The notes under the pieces: generated by a model
What the model saw: only the letters and a program-made list of their open reading frames with translations
Databases searched by the model: none
Told to the model about the DNA's origin: nothing
Position numbers and translations under genes: made by a program
Source: Planctomycetaceae bacterium
GTDB taxonomy: Bacteria > Planctomycetota > Planctomycetia > Pirellulales > Thermoguttaceae
DNA: 22,572 nt
Assembly (NCBI GenBank): GCA_015062085.1
Contig: SUVI01000048.1
Span: 1 to 22,572, forward strand
Direction: 5' to 3'
Part shown: positions 12,949 to 20,654 of the stretch, piece after piece
How positions within the stretch are numbered: position 1 is the stretch's first letter
Layout of the letters: every line of letters begins with the position of its first letter

Positions 12949-14982
12949 ATGCGGTCCGACCTCAAAGCAAATTTTGCGTCGATCTTCTTCCTGATCACGA
13001 TCCATCTTCTTGCATGGACGGTGTCGGCATTTCCTGCGGCGGCGCATGCTGCGCTGAAAGCATCCGAAGTCGCAGTTTTGGCGGTCCGGAACGATCCGGA
13101 TTCCATGAAAGTTGCGGAACATTACATGCAGGCACGAAATATCCCGCAGGAAAATCTGATCCTGCTTGAGAAATCGTATCCAATGGTCATCCCGCGCACT
13201 GTGTGGGATTCTGAGATCCGGCCGACGATCCAGACGCAGCTCAAAGCGCTTCCGGGAGTAAAGTGTGTCGTTTGTGCGTGGTCCGTTCCGCTTCGGATCG
13301 AGGCGCCGCCGATGGATTCTCCCCGACGGAATGAGCAGCTGGAGTTTTTCCGTACACAGGAAAAAGCGCTTGCTCAAGTGATGACGGAGACGCTGCGCAT
13401 CATGCATCGCGACATTGCGCCAACACAGGTCAGCATCGTCGAGGCAGAAAGCGTACCGGATGTTGGGAAACTCTCAATGCAGGAATGGCTGCGTTTACTT
13501 CAGACGACACTGCAGCAAGTCCGTGAGCGTGTGGCGGTACTGCCGGAGACGGATCGGAAAGCGGAGATGCAGAAACTGGACAAGATACTCCAGCAGACAC
13601 TTGGATTCGCAGCGATGCGGAATCTTCTCATTGCACGCGCCAGGCAGAATATGCCGATCCCGAAAGAAACTTTTGTGAAGATCATGAAGGTCCTTTCCAC
13701 GCTTGAGAAGCACATGCTGGAACTGCATTTTCGTGCGGATTCCCCCAAACGCGATGCGGAAATGCTCCTAGTCACCCGGCTCATGAATGGTCCGTACTCT
13801 GCGATGCTGTATGCGAGAGAGTGCTGTATGCGTCTGGAAAAAAACGAGTCGCAAAGTGCTTTCGACAGTGAACTTTCCCTGATTTTCGAGACGGAATCGT
13901 ATTCGCTTCTCGGTTGGGTCCCGAATCTTTATGCGTACCAGTACAGAATGCCGCCGACCGTTCAGCTCCGAAAGAAAGAGGATCCGAAACTCGCCGTCCC
14001 GGAAGAAATGCGCGATCGGCTGGACGAACCGGCCTCAAGTGTAGAGGAACCGCTCGATGCGCTTCCGCTCCCGCCGCTGAGCATGACGGCAGAGATCAAA
14101 ACCGCGTGGGGACAGGAAGTCACATTGGGACCGCCGCCTGCGATGGATTTTGGACTGGATGAAGAGGATGAAGAGGATGAAGAGAAGGAGACTGAAAAAG
14201 AAACTGACGATGAAATGGTCTCTCTGGATATGACGGCGCCGGAACTGGAAACCGATTTGGATCCCGAAGAGGAAGAGACCCCATTTCATGTTCTTGAACC
14301 CGCGCGTAAAGTCCTGTTCGTCGCACGTCTTGAAGGCCCGTCGGTCGAAACGGTCCTGAAGCTCATCGATGATTCTATCGCGGCAGAGAAAAAAGGTCTG
14401 GAAGGCACGGTCTACCTCGATGCACGGAAAACGCGGCCTGCGCGTGCGGGTGCCGGGCAGATGGACAAGATGGAACAATCGCTGAATGACCTAGCGATCC
14501 GTCTCCAGCGGAACACGGACCTCGTCGTGAAGCTCGATACGGAAGAGGCTCTCTTCATGCGCGAAACGTGTGATTCGCCGTGCGCACTTTACTGCGGCTG
14601 GTACTCCGTGCGGAATTTCCAGGACATTTTTACATTCTCGCCAGGAGCCGTCGCATACCACGTTGCGAGTTTCGAGGCGGAATCACTGAAGACCGGTCCG
14701 TTCTGGTGTCCGAACCTGCTGGAACACGGTGCCGCCGCGACTCTCGGTCCGACGTTTGAGCCGTACCTTGCGGCATTTCCGGAACCGGATGAATTCTACT
14801 CGCTGGTCCTAACGGGGAAATTCACGATGGCGGAGTGCTTCTACATCACGCTGCCGTTCCATTCCTGGGCGATGACGTACGTCGGCGACCCGCTTTACAC
14901 GCCGTACCGCGCCAAACCCCGGCTGAAAATGGAAGAACTCCCCGTGAAACTCCAGCGTTTCTTCGGCATCCAGCCGCAGTAA
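12949..14982 (+). CDS. TIGR03790-family secreted protein
   Basis: A 677-residue protein. The ATG at 12949 has GGAG 6 bases upstream; the ATG at 12937 does not. An N-terminal signal segment (about 1-34) leads into VAVLAVRNDPDSMKVAEHYMQARNIP and WSVPLRIEAP, the start pattern of the TIGR03790 family. The family's closing pattern is also present: FSPGAVAYHVASFEAE, then GAAATLGPTFEPYLAAFP, then AECFYITLPFHSWAMTYVGDPLYTPY. An acidic insert at about 402-444 (runs of Glu and Asp) and a helical region at about 165-270 lengthen it. The family is uncharacterised; I recall it being noted in genomes with exosortase-type protein sorting, which is background knowledge not shown here. I see no metal or nucleophile motif that I trust. 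Probably co-transcribed with the upstream lipoprotein. Confidence 0.8.
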   Translation: MRSDLKANFASIFFLITIHLLAWTVSAFPAAAHAALKASEVAVLAVRNDPDSMKVAEHYMQARNIPQENLILLEKSYPMVIPRTVWDSEIRPTIQTQLKALPGVKCVVCAWSVPLRIEAPPMDSPRRNEQLEFFRTQEKALAQVMTETLRIMHRDIAPTQVSIVEAESVPDVGKLSMQEWLRLLQTTLQQVRERVAVLPETDRKAEMQKLDKILQQTLGFAAMRNLLIARARQNMPIPKETFVKIMKVLSTLEKHMLELHFRADSPKRDAEMLLVTRLMNGPYSAMLYARECCMRLEKNESQSAFDSELSLIFETESYSLLGWVPNLYAYQYRMPPTVQLRKKEDPKLAVPEEMRDRLDEPASSVEEPLDALPLPPLSMTAEIKTAWGQEVTLGPPPAMDFGLDEEDEEDEEKETEKETDDEMVSLDMTAPELETDLDPEEEETPFHVLEPARKVLFVARLEGPSVETVLKLIDDSIAAEKKGLEGTVYLDARKTRPARAGAGQMDKMEQSLNDLAIRLQRNTDLVVKLDTEEALFMRETCDSPCALYCGWYSVRNFQDIFTFSPGAVAYHVASFEAESLKTGPFWCPNLLEHGAAATLGPTFEPYLAAFPEPDEFYSLVLTGKFTMAECFYITLPFHSWAMTYVGDPLYTPYRAKPRLKMEELPVKLQRFFGIQPQ

Positions 14983-15030
14983 GGTACGGAATGCTGCACT
15001 GGGTACACACTTCCATAAAAAGTTGAGGAA

Positions 15031-15074
15031 AAGAAAAAAAGGAAGGGAATGCGTTCATTCTCTTCCTTTTCTTT
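15031..15074. terminator. Bidirectional terminator between convergent genes
   Basis: GGAAGGGAATG (15041-15051) pairs with CATTCTCTTCC (15056-15066, one G-T pair) around a CGTT loop. The stem is extended by an A-rich left and a T-rich right flank. It serves the plus-strand TIGR03790 gene (stop 14982) and, more strongly, the minus-strand esterase (stop 15124; the minus strand reads T7 after the stem). Confidence 0.8.
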
Positions 15075-15123
15075 GGGGGGTCTAAAGGGGGTGCAGGCAC
15101 GCATTTTCCAGATGGATCTTCTT

Positions 15124-16242
15124 TTACTTTCCGGAATGGACTTCCTGATTTTCCTTTACGTCAGTCGGAGATCCGACTGTCCAGTCGGCAGGCTGGTTTC
15201 TTTTCTGTTTCGCGAGCCACGCAAAACCAGCCATCGGAACGCCGGAGTGTCCGCCGTCGAAGATCGTGAGCCGCGTGTTTCCGCTCGTTCTGCGGAAAAG
15301 AACTTTCTGTTTGCCGTACTGCGGGTCGTTCTGCGCTTCCGGGAGGAGTTCTTCCGGGATGGTCTGCGTGCGCCAGATGAAGTCGATCTGCGCGTCTGAG
15401 ACTTTTTTCTCCGGCTCTGCGAGAAGATTGAACGCCCAAATGCTGTGAGCGGCAGGAACGCTGCCCGCGTGTCCGTCGTGAATGCCGTGGTTGAGGCAAA
15501 GCGGGACGGAGCCGGCATTTTTCAGGTACGTGAGCGGACTGCGTTTCCGGTACTCTTCATCCACTTCGGCAGAAGTGCCCGGTGCGCCGCCGCACGCAGA
15601 TTCCAGGTGCTTCCAGTAATTGAATCCTTTGGCTTTCGTGGATGCGTGCCATTTGGCGAGATCGGAGATCCCGACCCACGCACACACGCCGGCCCAGACT
15701 TCCGGATGCCGGCCGGCCATGAGCATCGAGCAGTGTCCGCCGCCGGACATTCCCATGAGGTAGATCCGGTCCGGGTCGATGTTCGCGTTGGCTTTGGCAT
15801 ACTCGACGGCAGCGAGAATGTCAGCGGAGACCAGTTCGCTCCCGCACGCACTCGGCGTCCAGTTTGGACCGCGGAAATGCGGGCAGATCATGACCCAGCC
15901 GTACTTTTTCGCCCCTTCATAAAAGTAGGGGTTGGCCTGCGTGTACCCGCCGCTCCAGGTGTGAAGGCCGACGATGAGCGGAACGGCTTCCTGGCTTTCA
16001 CGCACACTTTCCGGGACGTAGAAAAGCGCGGGCTGCCAGGACTGATCGGCTTCGACGCGGTAGTGGATGGTCTTCACTTCCGCATTCCACCCTTTGGGAG
16101 CCGGACCATCTGCAGGTCTTGCGTCGGAAGATTTTGCGTCGGCGGAGCCTGCGAATACTGCGGCTGAGAGGCAGAATGCAGTGGTCAGGAAGAAAATGAA
16201 AAAGGAATGGGATGAAAAAATGAATGGACGGAGGGTTTTCAT
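15124..16242 (-). CDS. Secreted alpha/beta-hydrolase (S9/esterase-like)
   Basis: A 372-residue protein. The ATG at 16242 has AAAGG 8 bases upstream; an ATG at 16260 would place that site inside the gene. An N-terminal hydrophobic signal (about 1-32, ending VFA) precedes an alpha/beta-hydrolase core. The nucleophile elbow GMSGGGH gives Ser166, the acid is probably Asp256 in NHGIHDGHAG, and the base His332 in DGGHSG. The oxyanion region is GLHTWSGG at 92-99. This is the layout of prolyl-oligopeptidase-like and acetyl/feruloyl esterase-type enzymes. In this neighbourhood a carbohydrate esterase acting on plant cell wall is the likeliest role, but a peptidase cannot be excluded. Same strand as uxaC, 178 bp downstream of it, with a tandem repeat in the gap. 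Confidence 0.87.
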   Translation of the reverse strand: MKTLRPFIFSSHSFFIFFLTTAFCLSAAVFAGSADAKSSDARPADGPAPKGWNAEVKTIHYRVEADQSWQPALFYVPESVRESQEAVPLIVGLHTWSGGYTQANPYFYEGAKKYGWVMICPHFRGPNWTPSACGSELVSADILAAVEYAKANANIDPDRIYLMGMSGGGHCSMLMAGRHPEVWAGVCAWVGISDLAKWHASTKAKGFNYWKHLESACGGAPGTSAEVDEEYRKRSPLTYLKNAGSVPLCLNHGIHDGHAGSVPAAHSIWAFNLLAEPEKKVSDAQIDFIWRTQTIPEELLPEAQNDPQYGKQKVLFRRTSGNTRLTIFDGGHSGVPMAGFAWLAKQKRNQPADWTVGSPTDVKENQEVHSGK

Positions 16243-16320
16243 TGGGAAACCTTTCTGCATAAAATGGGGCTGGAGTATTTGAAAGAGGGGGGCCGGAACC
16301 GGATTTCAGAACCAGCGGCA

Positions 16321-16350
16321 CGAAAGCGGCACGCGCGGTACCGCTTTTCG
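16321..16350. repeat. Inverted repeat in the uxaC-esterase gap
   Basis: CGAAAGCGG pairs with CCGCTTTTCG (one bulged base) around an 11-base GC-rich loop. No T-run follows on either strand, so it is probably not a terminator. It may be an RNA structure or a protein site ahead of the esterase gene. Confidence 0.4.
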
Positions 16351-16370
16351 TGGTTTCCGGGAAGGTCAGC

Positions 16371-16404
16371 GTTTACGCGAACTTTACGTTTACGCGAACT
16401 TTAC
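16371..16404. repeat. Perfect 17-bp tandem duplication
   Basis: GTTTACGCGAACTTTAC occurs twice head to tail (16371-16387 and 16388-16404), 17 bases before the uxaC stop codon. Each unit holds two TTTAC words. It could be a small slippage product or a paired binding site upstream of the esterase gene. Confidence 0.75.
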
Positions 16405-16420
16405 GTCCGCATCCTCACCT

Positions 16421-17887
16421 TCAGAAATTGAAGTATCCGTGCGCGTTATGGTAGCTGACGTCAGCGACGAGACTTCCAAGCAGTTTCTCATCGTTCGGCA
16501 GGATCCCTTTCGCGACGTCGTTTCCGAGCAGATTGCAGAGGATCCTGCGGAAGTACTCGTGCCGCGTGTACGAGAGGAACGACCGGCTGTCGGTCAGCAT
16601 TCCGACGAATCGGCGCAGGAGGCCAAGCGCGGAGAGGACGTTCATCTGCGTTTCCATCCCGTCTTTCTGATCGAGGAACCACCAGCCGGAACCGAACTGG
16701 ATCTTTCCTGCTGTCACACCGTCCTGGAAATTACCGAGCATCGTGCCGACGAGGTGATTGTAGATCGGGTTCAGATTGTAGAGGATCGTCTTCGTCAGTT
16801 TATCTTCGCGTTCCAGTGCGTCGAGATAGCGCGACATTGCCAGTGCCGCATCGCCGTCTCCGATGGAATCGAAGCCGGTGTCCGGCCCCAGTGCAAGATA
16901 TTTCCGCGTATTGTTGTTGCGCATCGCGCCGAAGTGGAACTGCTGCGTCCAGCCGAATTCGTGGTTCATGCGCCCAAGCTCAAACAGAACGCGCCACTGG
17001 AAGGCGTTGATCTCGTCTTCCGGAAGCTGGAGCGTTCGGTCTGCCAGTGCTTTCTGGAAAATCTGATTCGCACCGTCGCGGGTAAAGGCCGGAGTGAGAT
17101 CTCCGGAGAGATCCAGCTCGCATTTTGGGAAAAGTCCCAGTCCGTGATCGGAAAGGCGGCAGCCTGCGGCGTTGAAGAAAACGTAGCGGTCGTGCAGTGC
17201 GTCGATGAGCGTATCGAAATCGCGGATCGAGCGTCCCGTCACGTTTTCCAGCTGTTCGAGCCACGGGAAAAAGACGGCCGGCCGGTCGATCGCCATCGCT
17301 TTGTCCGGACGGAAGGTCGGAAGAACGCGCGGTTTGAAGATCCCGGACGCATTATCTTCCGCGACTTTTTTATGGTATTCGAGCGAATCGACCGGGTCAT
17401 CTGTCGTGCAGACCGTCTCAACGTTCATCTGCTCCATGATCCCGCGGGCAGAACATTCCGGAGCTGCGAGCATCGCGTTGCAGTCATTCCAGATCGAATC
17501 TGCCGTCGCAGGCGAGAGAAGCCGGTCATTGATCCCAAATGGACGGTTCAGTTCAAGGTGCGTCCAGTGGTAGAGCGGATTCCGCAGCGTGTACGGCACA
17601 GTCTCGGCCCATTTGTCGTACTTTTCCCGATCGGAGGCATCGCCGGTACAGAAACGCTCTGCGACTCCGTTGCTCCGCATCGCGCGCCATTTGTAGTGGT
17701 CGCCGTAAAGCCAGATCTGTGCCAGGTTTTCGTAAGTTTTGTTTTCTGCGACTTCCTGCGGCGGAAGATGACAGTGGTAGTCGATGATGGGAAGGTCTTT
17801 CGCGTACTCATGGTACAGAACGCGCGCCATTTCTGTTTCGAGCAGGAAATCTTCGTGAATGAACGGTTTTTTGAGTCTTTCGGTCAT
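16421..17887 (-). CDS. uxaC: Glucuronate/galacturonate isomerase
   Basis: A 488-residue protein, close to the family's usual ~470. It interconverts D-glucuronate and D-fructuronate, and D-galacturonate and D-tagaturonate, the first intracellular step of hexuronate catabolism. The N-terminus MTERLKKPFIHEDFLLETEMA and the amidohydrolase HxH in IIDYHCHLPP (His38, His40) are characteristic. So are LYGDHYKWRAMRSNGV, GWWFLDQKDGM and SRSFLSYTRHEYFRRILCNLLG near the C-terminus. There is no signal peptide, as expected for a cytoplasmic enzyme. An AAAGGAGAG ribosome site lies about 10 bases before the ATG, and CTCC just ahead of it could pair with GGAG and partly mask it. SGNH hydrolase lies 102 bp upstream on the same strand. 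No other uronate-pathway genes (uxaB, uxuA and so on) are in the window. Confidence 0.96.
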   Translation of the reverse strand: MTERLKKPFIHEDFLLETEMARVLYHEYAKDLPIIDYHCHLPPQEVAENKTYENLAQIWLYGDHYKWRAMRSNGVAERFCTGDASDREKYDKWAETVPYTLRNPLYHWTHLELNRPFGINDRLLSPATADSIWNDCNAMLAAPECSARGIMEQMNVETVCTTDDPVDSLEYHKKVAEDNASGIFKPRVLPTFRPDKAMAIDRPAVFFPWLEQLENVTGRSIRDFDTLIDALHDRYVFFNAAGCRLSDHGLGLFPKCELDLSGDLTPAFTRDGANQIFQKALADRTLQLPEDEINAFQWRVLFELGRMNHEFGWTQQFHFGAMRNNNTRKYLALGPDTGFDSIGDGDAALAMSRYLDALEREDKLTKTILYNLNPIYNHLVGTMLGNFQDGVTAGKIQFGSGWWFLDQKDGMETQMNVLSALGLLRRFVGMLTDSRSFLSYTRHEYFRRILCNLLGNDVAKGILPNDEKLLGSLVADVSYHNAHGYFNF

Positions 17888-17989
17888 GGTATTTGATCTC
17901 TCCTTTGGAGGAGGGCTTTTGGTGAAAAAGTAAATGTGGACGGAGGAGGCGGAGTTTCCCGCAAAACGAGTCCCCGCTCCAGTCTGTTT

Positions 17990-19168
17990 TTATTTCGCGA
18001 TGCCGATCTTGTAAATACGCAGTGCGTTCTGTCCGGAGTTTCCGTCCGCCGGGATCCGAAGCGTGACGGTGTGTTTGCCCGGTGCGAGTTCGTCGGCGAT
18101 GACGACCGTGCGCGGATAGTGCAGCCCCGTACTGTACGAGTGGCGGACCTGGGTCTTCTGGAAATCACCGCCGTCAATGGAGAATTCCACGACTCCGGAA
18201 TCCGGACCAGCCAGCACGAAAAGACTTACCGCGCGGCCTTCAAAATCGAACGTGCAGCTCGCTCCCGGTTCTTGAGCGTGGAGGAATTCCTGACCGCCGA
18301 AGTTCTTTCGGAAACCGCCGCGGATGCTTTTCCAGTCCGGAATGCTGCGGGTGAAGCCGTTCAGCGCAACTCCGTCGAAGCTGCGGAAACGGGCGTCTGC
18401 GTAGGAATATTCGTCGATCTGCTCGGGGAGCGCGTGCGGTTTGAGTCCGTCGGCTTTCGTCTTCCACGCTTCATTCAGGACCGACTCGATCATGTTTGCG
18501 CAAATGCGGTTTCCGCGCGCTGCAGGATGAACTCCGCCGAATTCACGCCACGTAATCTGTTTCGCGTCGATCTGCTCTTGGATCTCTTTCGCCAGATCGA
18601 TGACCGTCAGACCGTACTTTTCCGCAACGAGCGAGTGTGCCTGAATGCTCAGCGCGGCATCTCCCTGACGGTATTTCGCCATGAGGTTTTCATTGACGAA
18701 AAACGTCACGACGATGTCCACGTTCGGGCAGGCGGTACGGATGTGACGCACGATCCCCTCGAAACCGCGGATCGAGTGTTCGACGGAAAATTTACCGTCC
18801 TGATCGTCGTTGACCGCGAATTCCAAGAAGAAAAGGTCGACCGGTCCGCGGGAAAGAACGTCGGATTCCAGACGAAACGCACCCGTGTCCGAGCAAGTGG
18901 AGGCGATGCCGGCCGCGATGAAATCGAATTCCGTGTTCGGAAATTTTTTCTGAAGATACTCGCAAACCATGGGACGGTAGCCGTCCATTTCCGTGATGGA
19001 ACCGCCGAGGAAAGCGACACGTCCTTTCCCGGTCGACTCGAACGTGAATTGCGAATTGGCGTACGAATCGCGCACGATCGTGTTTTTCGCGACCTGCGCT
19101 TCTGTGCCCGCCGCGCAAAAAAGTACTGCCAGAGTCAGAAAAAAGGCAAGGAAACGGAATTTTTTCAT
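17990..19168 (-). CDS. Secreted SGNH/GDSL-type hydrolase with C-terminal beta domain
   Basis: A 392-residue protein. The ATG at 19168 has AGGAGAAG directly upstream; an in-frame ATG at 19219 would precede the signal peptide (residues 1-24, ending TEA). The SGNH blocks are: nucleophile Ser57 in FLGGSITEM, oxyanion Gly87 in AAGIAS, Asn120 in EFAVND, and His214 in FGGVHP. The usual catalytic Asp three residues before that His is Gly211, so it may act with a Ser-His dyad. Residues 290-390 form a beta-sandwich-like domain (CTFDFEGRAVSLFVLAGPDSG, HTVTLRIP) that may bind carbohydrate. It is probably an acetyl-ester or related carbohydrate esterase, inferred from family and neighbours. It is upstream of uxaC by 102 bp and may be in the same operon. 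Confidence 0.87.
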   Translation of the reverse strand: MKKFRFLAFFLTLAVLFCAAGTEAQVAKNTIVRDSYANSQFTFESTGKGRVAFLGGSITEMDGYRPMVCEYLQKKFPNTEFDFIAAGIASTCSDTGAFRLESDVLSRGPVDLFFLEFAVNDDQDGKFSVEHSIRGFEGIVRHIRTACPNVDIVVTFFVNENLMAKYRQGDAALSIQAHSLVAEKYGLTVIDLAKEIQEQIDAKQITWREFGGVHPAARGNRICANMIESVLNEAWKTKADGLKPHALPEQIDEYSYADARFRSFDGVALNGFTRSIPDWKSIRGGFRKNFGGQEFLHAQEPGASCTFDFEGRAVSLFVLAGPDSGVVEFSIDGGDFQKTQVRHSYSTGLHYPRTVVIADELAPGKHTVTLRIPADGNSGQNALRIYKIGIAK

Positions 19169-19222
19169 GATCTTCTCCTGAATGTGAGTGGGAGGGAATG
19201 AAATTTCTATGTACCGCATTTT

Positions 19223-19251
19223 ATTTTATCCCGGAGACTCTCTTTCTGCAA
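19223..19251 (-). promoter_or_regulatory. Possible promoter of the SGNH-uxaC-esterase series
   Basis: On the minus strand TTGCAG (19251-19246), a 17-base spacer and TAAAAT (19228-19223) form a plausible but weak promoter with a leader of about 50 nt. The -10 is good and the -35 poor, which could mean activator dependence. Confidence 0.4.
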
Positions 19252-19258
19252 GTACCCC

Positions 19259-19292
19259 ATCCGTAAAAATAGAGGGATTTTCACGGATTTTT
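19259..19292. terminator. Hairpin between GH43 and SGNH genes
   Basis: ATCCGTAAAAAT (19259-19270) pairs with ATTTTCACGGAT (19277-19288) at 11 of 12 positions, with a 6-base loop. TTTT follows on the plus strand. On the minus strand, the direction of the genes here, no clean T-run follows, so it may be an attenuating structure between GH43 and SGNH rather than a strong terminator. Confidence 0.4.
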
Positions 19293-19379
19293 AGGAAAAC
19301 TTTTCGTTTGGATGGATCGATATGCGTTCCCAGTTGGAGTCCGGGATCTTTTTATTTTGAGGCATGAAGTGCTTCACTT

Positions 19380-20390
19380 TCATTTTATCGGTGCGATCCC
19401 TTCATGGGTCGGTTCGACGACGCGGATCCTTCCGTCCGAATGGAAGGTCATGCGCTCGATGCAGACTTCCCGAGCCCACGGATCTTTCGGACGCGGCCAG
19501 ATGTGGCGGTGGTAGACGATGAACCACTCATCCGTTCCAGGCAGATTCATGACCGAGTGATGTCCAGTGCCGTAAATGTTCTTTTCCGGACGCTTCCAGA
19601 GGATCAGACTGTCTTTTTCCGGAATCAGGAACGGACCTTCCGGCGAGTCGGAAATGGCGTGCCGGACGCGGTATTCCGGGCTTCGTGCGTCGTTTTCCGA
19701 CCAGGTCAGATAGTATTTTCCCTGACGAAAGAAGACGTGTGCACCTTCAAAGAATCCGGGCACCTCGAGACGGCGGACGGTCTCTTTTTTCAGCGTCACA
19801 AAATCGTCTTCCAGCTCAGCAATTCCGAGGTAGCTGTTCCCCCAATAAATGTACGTTTTCCCGCTAACCGGGTCGGTGAAGACGTCTGGATCGATCTCTA
19901 CGCCATGCGGGACGCCTTCCGGTTTGAAGTCGATGAGCGGTTTCCCGGAATCCGTGAACGGCCCAGTCGGAGAATCACTGACGGCAACGCCGATCTTGAG
20001 GTTCGCGCAAAAGTAGAAAAAGTAGCGGAATCTACCGTCGATCTTTTTCTCCATGATGCACGGCGCCCACGGATACCGGTCCTCCCAGGAAACGTCTTTC
20101 AGAGAAAGGATCGGACCTTCGTCTTTCCAGTTTACCAAGTCGTCGGAGGAAAAGGCGTGGAACGTGCCGAGCGTGAAAGTGGGGTAAATGTAGAATTTCC
20201 CGGTCTTTTCCGAGTACAGGATCTCCGGGTCGGCCGAATTGATCCCGCGAAGTACCGGATTGGCGTTCTGCGGGACGCTGGAGTCTTTGGAGTGCGTCGT
20301 TTCGTTTGCGGAAACGGCAGTCAGAACTCCCAAAGAAACGGCAAAGCAGAACACAAAATGAAATGCTCTAAAAAATGGCTGGCTGGACAT
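19380..20390 (-). CDS. Secreted glycoside hydrolase family 43
   Basis: A 336-residue protein with signal peptide (residues 1-28, ending VSA). The start at 20390 has GGGGAG 6-7 bases upstream. The five-bladed propeller of GH43 is indicated by ADPEILYSEKTGKFYIYP (catalytic base Asp54), VEIDPDVFTDPVSGKTYIYWG (pKa-modulating Asp167) and FFEGAHVFFRQGKYYLTWS (general acid Glu215). The conserved late phrase GTGHHSVMNLPGTDEWFIVYH is also present. GH43 enzymes are beta-xylosidases, arabinofuranosidases or arabinanases, and the exact specificity cannot be read here. There is no extra binding module. It is the first gene of the minus-strand polysaccharide series and is divergent from pheA, with its own promoter. 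Confidence 0.93.
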   Translation of the reverse strand: MSSQPFFRAFHFVFCFAVSLGVLTAVSANETTHSKDSSVPQNANPVLRGINSADPEILYSEKTGKFYIYPTFTLGTFHAFSSDDLVNWKDEGPILSLKDVSWEDRYPWAPCIMEKKIDGRFRYFFYFCANLKIGVAVSDSPTGPFTDSGKPLIDFKPEGVPHGVEIDPDVFTDPVSGKTYIYWGNSYLGIAELEDDFVTLKKETVRRLEVPGFFEGAHVFFRQGKYYLTWSENDARSPEYRVRHAISDSPEGPFLIPEKDSLILWKRPEKNIYGTGHHSVMNLPGTDEWFIVYHRHIWPRPKDPWAREVCIERMTFHSDGRIRVVEPTHEGIAPIK

Positions 20391-20460
20391 GAAAAACTCC
20401 CCGGGTCTTGATCAGACGCCAATGAAATGAAGGAATGGACGGCGAAAAAACGGCATGTGC

Positions 20461-20506
20461 CGGTCAAATTTCTTTCAAGGTACTTCCAGTATACCAAAAT
20501 TGACCG
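20461..20506. promoter_or_regulatory. Separated inverted repeat flanking the GH43 start region
   Basis: CGGTCAA at 20461-20467 and TTGACCG at 20500-20506 are perfect 7-bp inverted arms, 39 bases centre to centre. They bracket the GH43 -10 box and predicted transcription start. This could be a pair of half-sites for a regulator of the polysaccharide genes. Confidence 0.35.
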
Positions 20507-20515
20507 TTTTGTAAA
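20488..20515 (-). promoter_or_regulatory. Promoter of the GH43 gene
   Basis: On the minus strand TTTACA (20515-20510), a 16-base spacer and TATACT (20493-20488) are close to consensus. The leader would be about 90 nt. Confidence 0.65.
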
Positions 20516-20575
20516 TCGGGGAGGGGGAAATGCGGGATTTTTTTCTAAAAAATAGGAAAGAACGGCAGGCAAGGT

Positions 20576-20603
20576 TTGACAAAAAATCGTTTCTGCGTAT
20601 AAT
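20576..20603 (+). promoter_or_regulatory. Promoter of pheA
   Basis: TTGACA at 20576-20581 and TATAAT at 20598-20603 are exact consensus boxes with a 16-base spacer. The predicted start near 20610 almost coincides with the ATG at 20613 and so favours the ATG at 20655 as the real start. The promoter is divergent from that of GH43. Confidence 0.85.
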
Positions 20604-20654
20604 TGAGGCTTTATGGTATTTTCTGTTGATCAAAATTTCCAGAGGAAAACGAAC

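Noticed and set aside
16439..17896. 485-codon plus-strand open frame opposite uxaC
   Set aside because: UxaC on the minus strand is unmistakable. The opposite frame is its mirror and has no recognisable features.
17936..20411. Long plus-strand open frames opposite the SGNH and GH43 genes
   Set aside because: The minus-strand products have signal peptides, ribosome sites and catalytic motifs; the plus-strand frames have none and are compositionally biased.
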